Shown here piece after piece: positions 17,513 through 26,517 of a stretch of 64,000 nt of DNA; within the stretch, counting starts at the first letter, position 1; each line of letters begins with the position of its first letter. The position numbers were made by a program, and so were the translations under genes. Location of the stretch: assembly GCF_015624485.1 (NCBI RefSeq), contig NZ_CP061378.1, positions 4,402,001-4,466,000 on the forward strand, given 5' to 3'. The DNA is from Bradyrhizobium genosp. L. Its GTDB lineage: Bacteria > Pseudomonadota > Alphaproteobacteria > Rhizobiales > Xanthobacteraceae. The notes beneath the pieces were generated by a model, which was not told where the DNA came from, searched no databases, and was given only the letters and a program-made list of their open reading frames with translations.

Positions 17513-17917
17513 TCACTCGCTCCGCGCGTCAAACCGCGTGCGCGCGCCCTCGATCTCCGGCAAATGCCCGAACGCCCACTCGCCGAGCGCCTGTACCGGC
17601 TTGGCGAGGCCGCGGCCGAGATCGGTCAGCTCGTAGTCGACCCGTGGCGGAATTGTCGGATAGATCGTGCGCGTGACGAGGCCGTCGCGCTCCAGCCCGC
17701 GCAGGGTGAGCGTCAGCATCCGCTGTGAGATGCCGTTGATCGTGCGCTTCAATTCGTTGAAACGGCGCGGCCCGTCGATCAGGTTCATGATCACGAACAC
17801 GCTCCATTTGTCGCCGACCCGCGCCAGCACCGAAGCCACCGCCTTGCAATCACTGTGCTCGGGGCTGGGCTTTGGCCGCGGCGGCAGGCAAGGCACACGG
17901 ATGTTCTCAGGTCTCAT
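17513..17917 (-). CDS. HxlR-family transcriptional regulator
   Basis: 134 residues with the winged-helix core of the family: CKAVASVLARVGDKWSVFVIMNL, GPRRFNELKRTINGISQRMLTLTLRGLERDGLV and YELTDLGRGL. Cys24 stands where redox- or electrophile-sensing members (YodB, HypR) keep their reactive Cys. Divergent from an azoreductase gene ~100 bases away, a pairing known for quinone- and aldehyde-responsive HxlR proteins, so the azoreductase is the likely target. Confidence 0.88.
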   Translation of the reverse strand: MRPENIRVPCLPPRPKPSPEHSDCKAVASVLARVGDKWSVFVIMNLIDGPRRFNELKRTINGISQRMLTLTLRGLERDGLVTRTIYPTIPPRVDYELTDLGRGLAKPVQALGEWAFGHLPEIEGARTRFDARSE

Positions 17918-17974
17918 GGCTGTGCTCGGGTTTCAAAAATGTGCGTTCTTGCGGAGATTTAGGACGGTCACTCA

Positions 17975-17998
17975 TATAGCGCCAGTTACAAACCTATA
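17975..17998. promoter_or_regulatory. Possible HxlR operator upstream of azoR
   Basis: TATAG at 17975-17979 mirrors CTATA at 17994-17998 just before the azoreductase start. The match is short and the assignment tentative. Confidence 0.3.
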
Positions 17999-18016
17999 CC
18001 AAAGGTGACCCCTGCC

Positions 18017-18625
18017 ATGAAACTTTTGCACATCGATTCCTCGGTCCTCGGCCCCCACTCCGTCAGCCGCCAGGTCTCCGCCGCCGCGGTCGAGCGGCTG
18101 CGCCAGGCCAATCCAGGCCTCGCCGTGAGCTATCGCGACCTGTCCCAGACCCCGCTCGGCCACCTCTCCGGCCTGCACCTTGCCGCCAACCAGGGCGCGG
18201 CACCGGATCCGTCGGTGCGTGATGACGTTGTCGCCGGCCAGGCCGTGCTGGAGGAGTTCCTCGCCGCCGACACCGTCGTGATCGGTGCGCCGATGTACAA
18301 TTTCACGATTCCGAGCCAGCTCAAGGCCTGGATCGACCGCATCCTGGTGGCTGGAAAAACCTTCAAATACGGCGCCGGTGGCGTCGAGGGACTGGCCGGC
18401 AGCAAGCGCGTCATCATCGCGATCTCGCGCGGCGGCTACTACGGCGCCGACACGCCGATGGCCGCGCTCGAGCATCTCGAGACCTATCTGCGTGGGGTGT
18501 TCGGCTTCATCGGCGTCAAGAACCTGGAATTCATCTCCGCCGACGGCATCCAGGTCGGCCCGGAGCATCGCGAGAAGGCGGTTGCGGGCGCGTTGCAGGC
18601 CGCCGGCAGCCTGAACGCCGCCTGA
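18017..18625 (+). CDS. azoR: FMN-dependent NADH:azoreductase / quinone reductase
   Basis: 202 residues of the flavodoxin-like fold: [18 protein letters not shown] (FMN phosphate loop), [21 protein letters not shown] (diagnostic AzoR segment), AISRGGYYG and [12 protein letters not shown]. It reduces azo compounds and quinones by two electrons, protecting against quinone stress. AAAGGTGA precedes the ATG. Likely controlled by the divergent HxlR protein. Confidence 0.93.
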   Translation: MKLLHIDSSVLGPHSVSRQVSAAAVERLRQANPGLAVSYRDLSQTPLGHLSGLHLAANQGAAPDPSVRDDVVAGQAVLEEFLAADTVVIGAPMYNFTIPSQLKAWIDRILVAGKTFKYGAGGVEGLAGSKRVIIAISRGGYYGADTPMAALEHLETYLRGVFGFIGVKNLEFISADGIQVGPEHREKAVAGALQAAGSLNAA

Positions 18626-18688
18626 CGCTGTGAAAGCACCACCTGCCGCGGCCGTGACTTCGGCAGGTGCCTGCTCAGCGCCAAGAGC

Positions 18689-18862
18689 TCAGAACCAGGC
18701 ACCTTGAACGCCGAAAATGACGGCGACGAGGGAAATCAACAGGCCAATGCCGGAAAACAGCGCGACGGTGACGAGTTGCGAGGTCTCCGAATTCTCGGAT
18801 GCCTTCTCAGACGCCTTGGCGACGGGAACTGAAGTCGAAATGCGAGCGGCTGCTTTCGGCAT
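18689..18862 (-). CDS. Small membrane protein, 57 aa
   Basis: Opens MPKAAARISTSVPVAKASEK, then SQLVTVALFSGIGLLISLVAVIFGV, a single long membrane helix, ending QGAWF. GGAG lies seven bases before the ATG. The N-terminal half is rich in Ala, Ser, Lys and Glu and would face the cytoplasm. Convergent with azoR. Not a family I recognise; small single-pass proteins of this build are common in Bradyrhizobium. Confidence 0.6.
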   Translation of the reverse strand: MPKAAARISTSVPVAKASEKASENSETSQLVTVALFSGIGLLISLVAVIFGVQGAWF

Positions 18863-19045
18863 GACGTCACTCCAAATGATTCCGTGTGAAAAATCCCCGC
18901 CCTAAGGAGGAGTCCGGCGACTACGACGAAGGTTCAATGCGTCGCCGTCGTTCGATCACGCTAGTGCAAAAAAAGTTTGGCCGGCGTGATCCGCATCACA
19001 CCGGCCGATTTTTCTCAAATTGGAGCTAGAACTTTTTTCGAGGTC

Positions 19046-19819
19046 TCAGCCGCGATAGATCGGGGCGCCCGCAGGCGAGGCCGTCGCGCCGCCATCGATG
19101 AACAGTTCCTGCCCCTGCACATGCGCGGCATCGTCGGAGGCGAGGAACAGCACCGTCTTCGAGATGTGATCGGGTTCACCGATGCGGCCGAGCGGCGTGG
19201 TCTTGCCGATCCGCGCCTCGAACGCCTTCTCGGCCTCGGGCGTTGCGATCGCCGCGCCCCAGATCGGCGTGCGCACGGCGCCCGGCGCCACCACGTTGAC
19301 GCGGATATTGCGCGGCGACAGTTCCGAGGCCATCACCCGCGCCATCGCGCGCACGCCGGCCTTGCTCGCCGCATAGGCCGAATAGCCGGGGTTGCCGAGC
19401 ACCGAGATCACAGAACCGTTGAGGATGATCGATGCGCCGTCGTTGAGATAAGGCGACGCCGCCTGCACCGTGAAGAAGACGCCGGTGAGATTGGTGCGGA
19501 TCACGCTCTCGAACGCCGCAAGCGTGGTGCCGCCGACCGGCGTCTGGCCGGGAATGCCGGCATTGGCGAACAGGATATCGTAGTTGCCGAATCTTTCCGC
19601 GCCCTGCTTCACCGCGGCCTCCAGCGCCGCGACGTCGTTGGCATCGGCCGCCACGGCAAAGCCGTTCGGCCCGAGTTCCTTGGCCGCCGCCGCAAGCCGC
19701 TCCTTGTTGCGGCCGGTGATCACGACCTTGGCGCCCTCGGCCACGAACAGCTTTGCCGTCGCAAGCCCGATGCCGCTATTGCCGCCGGTGATCAACGCGA
19801 CCTTGTTTGCCAGTCTCAT
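19046..19819 (-). CDS. Short-chain dehydrogenase/reductase (SDR)
   Basis: 257 residues, classical SDR: VALITGGNSGIGLATAK (NAD(P) loop), NAGIPG, the catalytic Ser in ILNGSVISVLG, YSAYAASKAG (Tyr and Lys) and the C-terminal VQGQELFIDGG. The start follows GGAGG at six bases; a longer reading would begin inside the divergent operator. Divergent from a second HxlR gene and therefore probably its target. Substrate unknown. Confidence 0.9.
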   Translation of the reverse strand: MRLANKVALITGGNSGIGLATAKLFVAEGAKVVITGRNKERLAAAAKELGPNGFAVAADANDVAALEAAVKQGAERFGNYDILFANAGIPGQTPVGGTTLAAFESVIRTNLTGVFFTVQAASPYLNDGASIILNGSVISVLGNPGYSAYAASKAGVRAMARVMASELSPRNIRVNVVAPGAVRTPIWGAAIATPEAEKAFEARIGKTTPLGRIGEPDHISKTVLFLASDDAAHVQGQELFIDGGATASPAGAPIYRG

Positions 19820-19835
19820 GTCCGCCTCCAATTTG

Positions 19836-19889
19836 GTTGCATTATTAAACTTCATTGCCTAGCTAGAGCATCTGGTTTAATATTGCAAC
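19836..19889. promoter_or_regulatory. Inverted-repeat operator between SDR and hxlR
   Basis: GTTGCATTATTAAAC at 19836-19850 is the inverse of GTTTAATATTGCAAC at 19875-19889 with one mismatch in 15. The arms are A/T-rich in a G/C-rich setting and sit centrally in the divergent promoter. This is strong sequence evidence for a binding site; that HxlR binds it is inference. Confidence 0.65.
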
Positions 19890-19928
19890 TACACAAGACT
19901 GTGATGGCCTTATTCGTGGAGAGCGCCT

Positions 19929-20399
19929 GTGAAACGAACCAGCCTTGCGGATGACGGCTGCCCGGTTGCGCGCGCGCTCGACGTGTTCGGCGACTGGTGG
20001 TCGCTCCTGATCATCCGCGACGCCAGCCTCGGGCGGCGCCGCTTCGGCGAATTCCAGGCGAGCCTCGGGCTCGCCAGAAACATCCTCGCCAGCCGGCTGC
20101 GCACGCTGGTCGAGCGCGGCATCCTGAAGACCGCGCCCGCCTCCGACGGCAGCGCCTACCAGGAATATCTGCTGACGCCGAAGGGCCGCGGCATTTTCCC
20201 GATCATGGTCGCGCTGCGGCAATGGAGCGAGGAATTCGACGAGCATCCCGACGAGATCGACACCGTCATGGTCGACCGCGAGAAAGGCAAACCGGTGAGG
20301 AAGCTCGTGCTGTACTCCCAGGACGGCCGCGTGCTCAATGCCGCCGACACCACGCTGAAGCCGCGACCGGTGCGGAAGCCGCGGCGCGTGGTGGCGTAG
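19929..20399 (+). CDS. HxlR-family transcriptional regulator
   Basis: 156 residues from GTG (MKRTSLADDGCPVARAL). The family core is DVFGDWWSLLIIRDASLGRRRFGEFQ, LGLARNILASRLRTLVERGILK and YLLTPKGRGIFPIMVALRQW. Cys11 occupies the conserved sensing position. A basic C-terminal tail (LKPRPVRKPRRVVA) extends past the usual end. It faces the SDR gene across a near-perfect inverted repeat, which suggests autoregulation and control of the SDR. Confidence 0.9.
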   Translation: MKRTSLADDGCPVARALDVFGDWWSLLIIRDASLGRRRFGEFQASLGLARNILASRLRTLVERGILKTAPASDGSAYQEYLLTPKGRGIFPIMVALRQWSEEFDEHPDEIDTVMVDREKGKPVRKLVLYSQDGRVLNAADTTLKPRPVRKPRRVVA

Positions 20400-20410
20400 C
20401 ATTCTCCCCT

Positions 20411-20463
20411 CGTCATTCCGGGCTCGCGCTACGCGCGCCCCTTGGCGCGAGCCCGGAATGACG
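20411..20463. repeat. Intergenic palindromic repeat, CGTCATTCCGGG family (short form)
   Basis: CGTCATTCCGGGCTCGCGC faces GCGCGAGCCCGGAATGACG. This copy lacks the central spacer and inner ATCCATT arms of the full-length copies, so it is a minimal hairpin. Confidence 0.8.
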
Positions 20464-20508
20464 GAGGGGCCAGGACGACGCGGATGGAAGCGCCGTGCGT
20501 GCAACTCC

Positions 20509-20802
20509 TCAAGACAGCTTCCGCCGGGTGCGGGCGCGGATCTGCTCGTCGGCTTCCAGTCGCGCCATCGCAAGCAGATGGTCGAGAACCTCGAACTGGT
20601 GCCGCTGGGCGAGTTTGGCGAGTTCGGTCACGGCGGCTGCGATCAGGATCAGGACGTCGTCCGGACCGCCCTCCCGAGTTGCCACGTCACCTGCCGATTG
20701 CCGCCGGCCGGATGCCTTGCGCTTCCGGCCGCCCCCTGTCCTGCTCAAAAGGCCGAATCCATGCCCACCCAGGATCAAGCGATACGCCCTTTTCGGCCAC
20801 AA
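20509..20802 (-). CDS. Hypothetical protein, up to 97 aa
   Basis: The convincing part is the C-terminal half: DVLILIAAAVTELAKLAQRH followed by QFEVLDHLLAMARLEADEQI and a basic end, an amphipathic helical protein with normal codon use. The N-terminal ~30 residues are basic and low in conservation-type features, so the true start may be an internal TTG near 20751 or later. The frame lies in the 575-base gap between the second hxlR gene and topA; apart from it and the short repeat, nothing else is seen there. Confidence 0.45.
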   Translation of the reverse strand: MWPKRAYRLILGGHGFGLLSRTGGGRKRKASGRRQSAGDVATREGGPDDVLILIAAAVTELAKLAQRHQFEVLDHLLAMARLEADEQIRARTRRKLS

Positions 20803-20974
20803 CTCTAGGGCGCATTTTTCAACTGTAGGGATAGGAACTCGTCATCGGGAACCGGCCTTTCAAGTTCAGGCGATTTGACAGGGGCCGCCCCAACACCCAT
20901 GTTCGCCCCGAAAGAGCGGATCCCGAGTCTCGTGGAATCCAGCTTCAAGTTTTCCCGTAAGCTATTGGAATGAC

Positions 20975-23731
20975 ATGAATATCGTCATTGTGGAGTCGCC
21001 TGCCAAGGCCAAGACGATCAACAAATATCTGGGGTCCTCCTACGAGGTCCTGGCGTCGTTCGGCCATGTCCGCGACCTCCCGGCCAAGAACGGATCGGTC
21101 GATCCGGACGCCAATTTCCAGATGATCTGGGAAGTTGACGCCAAGGCCGCCGGCCGTCTCAACGACATCGCGAAGGCGCTCAAAGGTGCCGACCGCCTGA
21201 TTCTCGCAACCGACCCTGATCGCGAGGGCGAAGCGATCTCCTGGCACGTGCTGGAAGTGATGAAGGAGAAGCGCGCGCTGAAGGATCAGAAGGTCGAGCG
21301 CGTCGTGTTCAACGCCATCACCAAGCAGGCGGTCACCGACGCCATGAAGGCGCCGCGCCAGATCGACGGCGCGCTGGTCGATGCCTATATGGCGCGCCGT
21401 GCGCTGGACTATCTGGTCGGCTTCACCCTCTCCCCGGTGCTGTGGCGCAAGCTGCCCGGGGCGCGCTCGGCCGGCCGCGTGCAGTCGGTCGCGTTGCGGC
21501 TGGTCTGCGACCGCGAGCTCGAGATCGAGAAGTTCGTCCCCCGCGAATACTGGTCGCTGGTCGCGACGCTCTTGACGCCGCGCGGCGAGGCGTTCGAGGC
21601 GCGTCTGGTCGGCGCCGACGGCAAGAAGATCCAGCGGCTCGACATCGGCTCCGGTGCGGAAGCCGAGGATCTCAAAAAGGCGATCGAGGCCGCGCTGTTC
21701 AAGGTCGCGACCGTCGAAGCCAAGCCGGCGCGGCGCAATCCGCAGGCGCCCTTCACCACCTCGACCCTGCAGCAGGAAGCCAGCCGCAAGCTCGGCTTCG
21801 CGCCGGCGCACACCATGCGCATCGCGCAGCGGCTCTATGAAGGCATCGACATCGGCGGCGAGACCACCGGCCTCATCACCTATATGCGAACCGACGGCGT
21901 GCAGATCGATCCGTCCGCCATCACCCAGGCGCGCAAGGTGATCGGCGAGGATTACGGCAACGCCTATGTGCCCGACGCCCCGCGCCAGTACCAGGCCAAG
22001 GCCAAGAACGCCCAGGAAGCGCACGAAGCGATCCGCCCGACCGATCTGTCGCGCCGGCCGGCCTCGATCGGCCGCAGGCTCGATGCCGACCAGGCGAGAC
22101 TCTATGAATTGATCTGGAAGCGCACCATCGCGAGCCAGATGGAATCCGCCGAACTCGAGCGCACCACCGTCGACATCGAGGCCAAGGCCGGCTCCCGCGT
22201 GCTGGAGCTGCGCGCCACCGGTCAGGTCATCAAGTTCGACGGTTTCCTCGCACTCTATCAAGAGAGCCGTGACGACGAGGAGGACGAGGATTCACGCCGC
22301 CTGCCCGCGATGAGCGAAGGCGAAGCCGTGAAGCGCCAGAGCCTCGCCGTCACCCAGCACTTCACCGAGCCGCCGCCGCGCTTCTCGGAAGCCTCGCTGG
22401 TGAAGCGGATGGAAGAGCTCGGCATCGGCCGGCCCTCGACTTACGCTTCGATCCTGCAAGTGCTGAAGGACCGCGGCTACGTCAAGCTGGAGAAGAAGCG
22501 GCTGCACGGCGAGGACAAGGGCCGCGTCGTGGTCGCGTTCCTGGAAAATTTCTTCGCGCGCTACGTCGAATACGACTTCACCGCCGATCTCGAGGAGCAG
22601 CTCGACCGCATCTCCAACAACGAGGTGGCCTGGCAGCAGGTGCTGCAGGATTTCTGGCGCGGCTTCATCGGCGCGGTCAACGACATCAAGGACCTCCGCG
22701 TTGCCGAAGTGCTCGACGCGCTCGACGAGATGCTCGGCCCGCACATCTATCCGCCGCGCGCGGATGGCGGCGATGTCAGGCAATGTCCGACCTGCGGCAC
22801 CGGCCGGCTCAATTTGAAGGCCGGCAAGTTCGGCGCCTTCGTCGGTTGCTCGAACTATCCGGAATGCCGCTACACCCGCCAGCTTGCCGCCGACAGCGCC
22901 GAGAGCGCCGACCGCATCCTCGGCACCGATCCCGACACCGGGTTGGATGTCGCCGTGAAGATCGGCCGGTTCGGCCCGTATATCCAGCGTGGCGAGCAGA
23001 AGGACTACGAGGAAGGCGAGAAGCCGAAGCGCACGGGTATCCCCAAGGGCATCTCGCCTGGCGACGTCGACCTCGAAATCGCGCTGAAGCTGCTGTCGCT
23101 GCCGCGCGAGGTCGGCAAACATCCGGAAACCGGACAGCCAATCATCGCCGACAATGGCCGGTTCGGGCCTTACGTGAAGCACGAGAAGACCTATGCCAGC
23201 CTCGAGGCCGGCGACGAGGTCTTCACCATCGGGCTCAATCGCGCTGTGACGCTGATCGCGGAGAAGGTCGCGAAGGGGCCGAGCGGACGCCGTTTCGGCG
23301 CCGATCCGGGCAAGCCGCTCGGCGATCATCCCTCGCTCGGCGCGGTCGCGCTGAAGAACGGCCGCTACGGCGCCTATGTCACCGCTGGCGGCGTCAACGC
23401 CACGATCCCGAGCGACAAGACGCCCGACGAGGTCACGCTGGCCGAGGCGATCGCCCTGATCGACGAGCGCGCCGCCAAGGGCGGCGGCAAGACCAAGGGC
23501 AAGAAGGCCAAGGCGGCGAAGCCGGCCAAGGAAACAAAGGCTGCGAAGGCCGATGGTGAGGCCAAGCCCGCCAAGAAGACGGCGGCCAAGAAGGCCGCGG
23601 CGAAACCAAAATCCGAGGCGACCACCAAGGCGCGCGCGCCGGTCGCATCGAACTCGAACACTTCAGCCGCGAAGCCCGCGGCGACAACCAAAGCGCCGGC
23701 AAAAAAGAGTGCCGGCAAGGCAAGAGGATAA
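20975..23731 (+). CDS. topA: DNA topoisomerase I (type IA)
   Basis: 918 residues. TOPRIM domain: IVESPAKAKTINKYLG, FGHVRDLP and ATDPDREGEAISWH. The active-site Tyr is Y303 in TGLITYMRTDG. GIGRPSTYASIL and a single complete zinc ribbon (CPTCG...CSNYPEC, ~residues 606-632) follow, then repeated GRFGPYV/GRYGAYV zinc-less ribbon-like units. The last ~75 residues are a Lys/Ala/Pro-rich tail, as in many alphaproteobacterial enzymes, probably binding DNA nonspecifically. It relaxes negative supercoils. The rnr GTG follows its stop without any gap. Confidence 0.97.
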   Translation: MNIVIVESPAKAKTINKYLGSSYEVLASFGHVRDLPAKNGSVDPDANFQMIWEVDAKAAGRLNDIAKALKGADRLILATDPDREGEAISWHVLEVMKEKRALKDQKVERVVFNAITKQAVTDAMKAPRQIDGALVDAYMARRALDYLVGFTLSPVLWRKLPGARSAGRVQSVALRLVCDRELEIEKFVPREYWSLVATLLTPRGEAFEARLVGADGKKIQRLDIGSGAEAEDLKKAIEAALFKVATVEAKPARRNPQAPFTTSTLQQEASRKLGFAPAHTMRIAQRLYEGIDIGGETTGLITYMRTDGVQIDPSAITQARKVIGEDYGNAYVPDAPRQYQAKAKNAQEAHEAIRPTDLSRRPASIGRRLDADQARLYELIWKRTIASQMESAELERTTVDIEAKAGSRVLELRATGQVIKFDGFLALYQESRDDEEDEDSRRLPAMSEGEAVKRQSLAVTQHFTEPPPRFSEASLVKRMEELGIGRPSTYASILQVLKDRGYVKLEKKRLHGEDKGRVVVAFLENFFARYVEYDFTADLEEQLDRISNNEVAWQQVLQDFWRGFIGAVNDIKDLRVAEVLDALDEMLGPHIYPPRADGGDVRQCPTCGTGRLNLKAGKFGAFVGCSNYPECRYTRQLAADSAESADRILGTDPDTGLDVAVKIGRFGPYIQRGEQKDYEEGEKPKRTGIPKGISPGDVDLEIALKLLSLPREVGKHPETGQPIIADNGRFGPYVKHEKTYASLEAGDEVFTIGLNRAVTLIAEKVAKGPSGRRFGADPGKPLGDHPSLGAVALKNGRYGAYVTAGGVNATIPSDKTPDEVTLAEAIALIDERAAKGGGKTKGKKAKAAKPAKETKAAKADGEAKPAKKTAAKKAAAKPKSEATTKARAPVASNSNTSAAKPAATTKAPAKKSAGKARG

Positions 23732-26053
23732 GTGAAACCAAAACACGACCATGGCTTTCCGGCAAAGGACGCCATCGTCGCCTTCATTCGCGCCAATCCC
23801 GGCAAGGTCGGGACCCGCGAAATCGCCCGGGCGTTCGGCCTGAAGAACGCCGACCGCGTCGAGCTGAAGCGGATGCTCCGCGAGCTCGCCGAGGACGGAA
23901 CGGTCGCCAAGCGCGGCCGCAAGATGCACGAGCCGGCGGCGCTGCCGCCGACCGTGCTCGCCGACATCACCGGGCGCGACAGCGACGGCGAATTGATCGC
24001 CACCCCCGCCGAGTGGGACTCCGAAGAGAACGGCTCCGCCCCGAAAATCCGTATCGAGATTCCACGGCGGCCGAAGCCCGGCACCGCGGCCGGCGTCGGC
24101 GACCGCGCGCTGCTGCGGGTCGAAGTCACCAACGAGCGCGACGGCACGCCCTATAGCGGCCGCGTCATCAAGGTGATCGACCATGCGCGAAGCCGCATTC
24201 TCGGCATCTTCCGCCGCAATCCCGATGGCAGCGGACGGCTGATCCCGGTCGACAAGAAGCAGGCCGGTCGCGAGCTCAATATCGCCAAGGCCGACGACGG
24301 CGGCGCCGAGGATGGCGACCTCATCAGCGTCGATCTGGTCCGCACCCGCGGCTTCGGCCTCAACTCCGGCCGCGTCAAGGAACGGCTCGGCTCGATCGCG
24401 AGCGAGAAGGCGATCAGCTTGATCGCGATCAACGCCCATGACATTCCGCAGGTGTTCTCGCCTGCCGCGGTGCACGAGTCCGAAGAGGCAAAGCCCGCGA
24501 CCTTGCAGGGCCGCGAGGACTGGCGCGACGTGCCGCTCGTCACCATCGATCCGCCCGACGCCAAGGATCATGACGACGCCGTGCATGCCGAGGTCGACCC
24601 CGACCCGAACAACAAGGGCGGCTATATCGTCCATGTCGCGATTGCCGACGTCGCCTTCTATGTGCGGCCGGGCTCGGCGCTCGACCGCGACGCGCTCCAG
24701 CGCGGCAACTCGGTCTACTTCCCCGACCGCGTCGTGCCGATGCTGCCGGAGCGCATCTCCAACAATCTCTGTTCGCTGGTGCCTGGCGAGCCGCGCGGCG
24801 CGCTTGCGGTGCGGATGGTGATCGGCGCCGACGGCCGCAAGCGCTCGCACACCTTCCATCGCGTGCTGATGCGCTCGGCGGCCAAGTTGAACTACGCGCA
24901 GGCGCAGGCTGCGATCGACGGGAGGCCCGACGACACCACCGGCCCCCTGCTCGATCCGATCCTCAAGCCGCTGTGGACCGCCTACGAACTCGTCAGGCTT
25001 GCGCGCAACGAGCGCGATCCGCTCGATCTCGATCTGCCCGAACGCAAGATCCTGCTCAAGGCGGACGGCACCGTCGACCGCGTGATCGTGCCGCAACGGC
25101 TCGATGCGCACCGGCTGATCGAGGAGTTCATGATCCTCGCCAACGTCGCGGCGGCCGAGATGCTGGAGAAGAAGAACCTCCCGCTGATCTATCGCGTCCA
25201 TGACGAGCCGAGCCAGGAGAAGGTCCACAATCTCCAGGAATTTCTGAAGACGCTCGATTTGCCCTTCACCAAGCAGGGCGCGCTCCGGCCGACCCAGTTC
25301 AACCGCGTGCTGGCGCAGGTCTCGGGCGAGGACTACGAGCCGCTGGTCAACGAGGTGGTGCTGCGCTCGCAGGCACAGGCTGAATATTCGGCCGAGAATT
25401 ACGGCCATTTCGGCCTGAACCTGCGCCGCTATGCGCATTTCACGTCACCGATTCGCCGCTATGCCGATTTGATCGTGCATCGCGCGCTGATCCGCGCGCT
25501 GGCCCTAGGCGACGGCGCGCTGCCGCCGGACGAGACGGTGGAGACACTGGCCGAGATCGCAGCGCAGATCTCCGTCACGGAACGGCGCGCCATGAAGGCG
25601 GAGCGCGAGACCGCCGACCGGCTGATCGCCCATTTCCTCGCCGACAAGGTCGGCGCCTCGTTCCAGGGCCGCATTTCCGGCGTGACGCGCGCCGGATTGT
25701 TCGTGAAGCTCGACGACACCGGCGCCGACGGCTTGATCCCGATCCGCACCATCGGCAGCGAATATTTCAACTATGACGAGACGCGCCACGCGCTGATCGG
25801 CTCACGCAGCGGAACGATGTACCGGCTCGGCGACGTCGTCGACGTCCGCCTGGTCGAGGCTGCCCCGATAGCCGGCGCGTTGCGCTTTGAGCTATTATCC
25901 GCCGGCCAGGCAGTTCCGCGCGGCAGAAAACGCGAGGGCGTGCGCGCCGAGCGTCGCGCCAGCGCGCATAAGCCGGGGCGCAGCAAGCCGCGCAAGCCGG
26001 CCAAGCCCAAGAAGTCGGGCAAATCGAAGCGAGGCAAGTCATGGAAGGGATGA
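23732..26053 (+). CDS. rnr: Ribonuclease R
   Basis: 773 residues from GTG, with AGAGG just before it inside the end of topA. An N-terminal winged helix (DAIVAFIRANPGKVGTREIARAFGL) precedes cold-shock-like domains, then the RNB exonuclease core with TIDPPDAKDHDDAVHAE (metal Asp residues), LPERISNNLCSLVPGE, YRVHDEPSQEKV and HFTSPIRRYADLIVHR. A C-terminal S1 domain (GRISGVTRAGLFVKLDDTGADGLI) and a basic tail follow. It degrades structured RNA 3' to 5'. Coupled to topA upstream and overlapping the DUF983 gene downstream. Confidence 0.96.
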   Translation: MKPKHDHGFPAKDAIVAFIRANPGKVGTREIARAFGLKNADRVELKRMLRELAEDGTVAKRGRKMHEPAALPPTVLADITGRDSDGELIATPAEWDSEENGSAPKIRIEIPRRPKPGTAAGVGDRALLRVEVTNERDGTPYSGRVIKVIDHARSRILGIFRRNPDGSGRLIPVDKKQAGRELNIAKADDGGAEDGDLISVDLVRTRGFGLNSGRVKERLGSIASEKAISLIAINAHDIPQVFSPAAVHESEEAKPATLQGREDWRDVPLVTIDPPDAKDHDDAVHAEVDPDPNNKGGYIVHVAIADVAFYVRPGSALDRDALQRGNSVYFPDRVVPMLPERISNNLCSLVPGEPRGALAVRMVIGADGRKRSHTFHRVLMRSAAKLNYAQAQAAIDGRPDDTTGPLLDPILKPLWTAYELVRLARNERDPLDLDLPERKILLKADGTVDRVIVPQRLDAHRLIEEFMILANVAAAEMLEKKNLPLIYRVHDEPSQEKVHNLQEFLKTLDLPFTKQGALRPTQFNRVLAQVSGEDYEPLVNEVVLRSQAQAEYSAENYGHFGLNLRRYAHFTSPIRRYADLIVHRALIRALALGDGALPPDETVETLAEIAAQISVTERRAMKAERETADRLIAHFLADKVGASFQGRISGVTRAGLFVKLDDTGADGLIPIRTIGSEYFNYDETRHALIGSRSGTMYRLGDVVDVRLVEAAPIAGALRFELLSAGQAVPRGRKREGVRAERRASAHKPGRSKPRKPAKPKKSGKSKRGKSWKG

Positions 26054-26481
26054 CACCGCCGACCGTCGTGTGGACCCGCGACGCCTCCGCGCCCGAGAAG
26101 CGCGACGTGTGGACCGCGATGAAGCGCGGCTTCTTCGGCCGCTGTCCGCGCTGCGGCCAGGGCAGGCTGTTCCGCGCCTTCCTCAAATGCGACGGCCGCT
26201 GCCCGGTGTGCGATCTCGATTTCTCGCCGCATCGCGCCGACGATCTGCCCGCCTATCTCGTCATCGTCATCGTCGGTCATATCGTGGTACCGACCGCGCT
26301 GATCGTCGAGACCGATTATTCGCCGCCGGTGTGGCTGCAACTCGCGATCTATTTGCCGCTTACGCTGGTGGCTTCGCTTGCCCTGCTGCAGCCGGTGAAA
26401 GGCGCCGTGATCGGGCTGCAATGGGCATTGCGTATGGGCGGCTTTGACGAAAATGCCCCTAGCGACGACCCGTCCCTCTAG
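26041..26481 (+). CDS. DUF983 zinc-ribbon membrane protein
   Basis: 146 residues, overlapping the rnr end by 13 bases. Two CxxC knuckles (GRCPRCGQGRLFRAFLKC and GRCPVCDLDFSPH) precede two membrane helices (LVIVIVGHIVVPTALIV and LAIYLPLTLVASLALL), then LQWALRMGG. This is the standard DUF983 layout; function is unknown although rnr-DUF983-NUDIX is a conserved order in Rhizobiales. An alternative ATG at 26050 is possible. Confidence 0.88.
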   Translation: MEGMTPPTVVWTRDASAPEKRDVWTAMKRGFFGRCPRCGQGRLFRAFLKCDGRCPVCDLDFSPHRADDLPAYLVIVIVGHIVVPTALIVETDYSPPVWLQLAIYLPLTLVASLALLQPVKGAVIGLQWALRMGGFDENAPSDDPSL

Positions 26482-26517
26482 CTAAACCGCACGACAAGAA
26501 ACGCCGAAAGGGATGAA

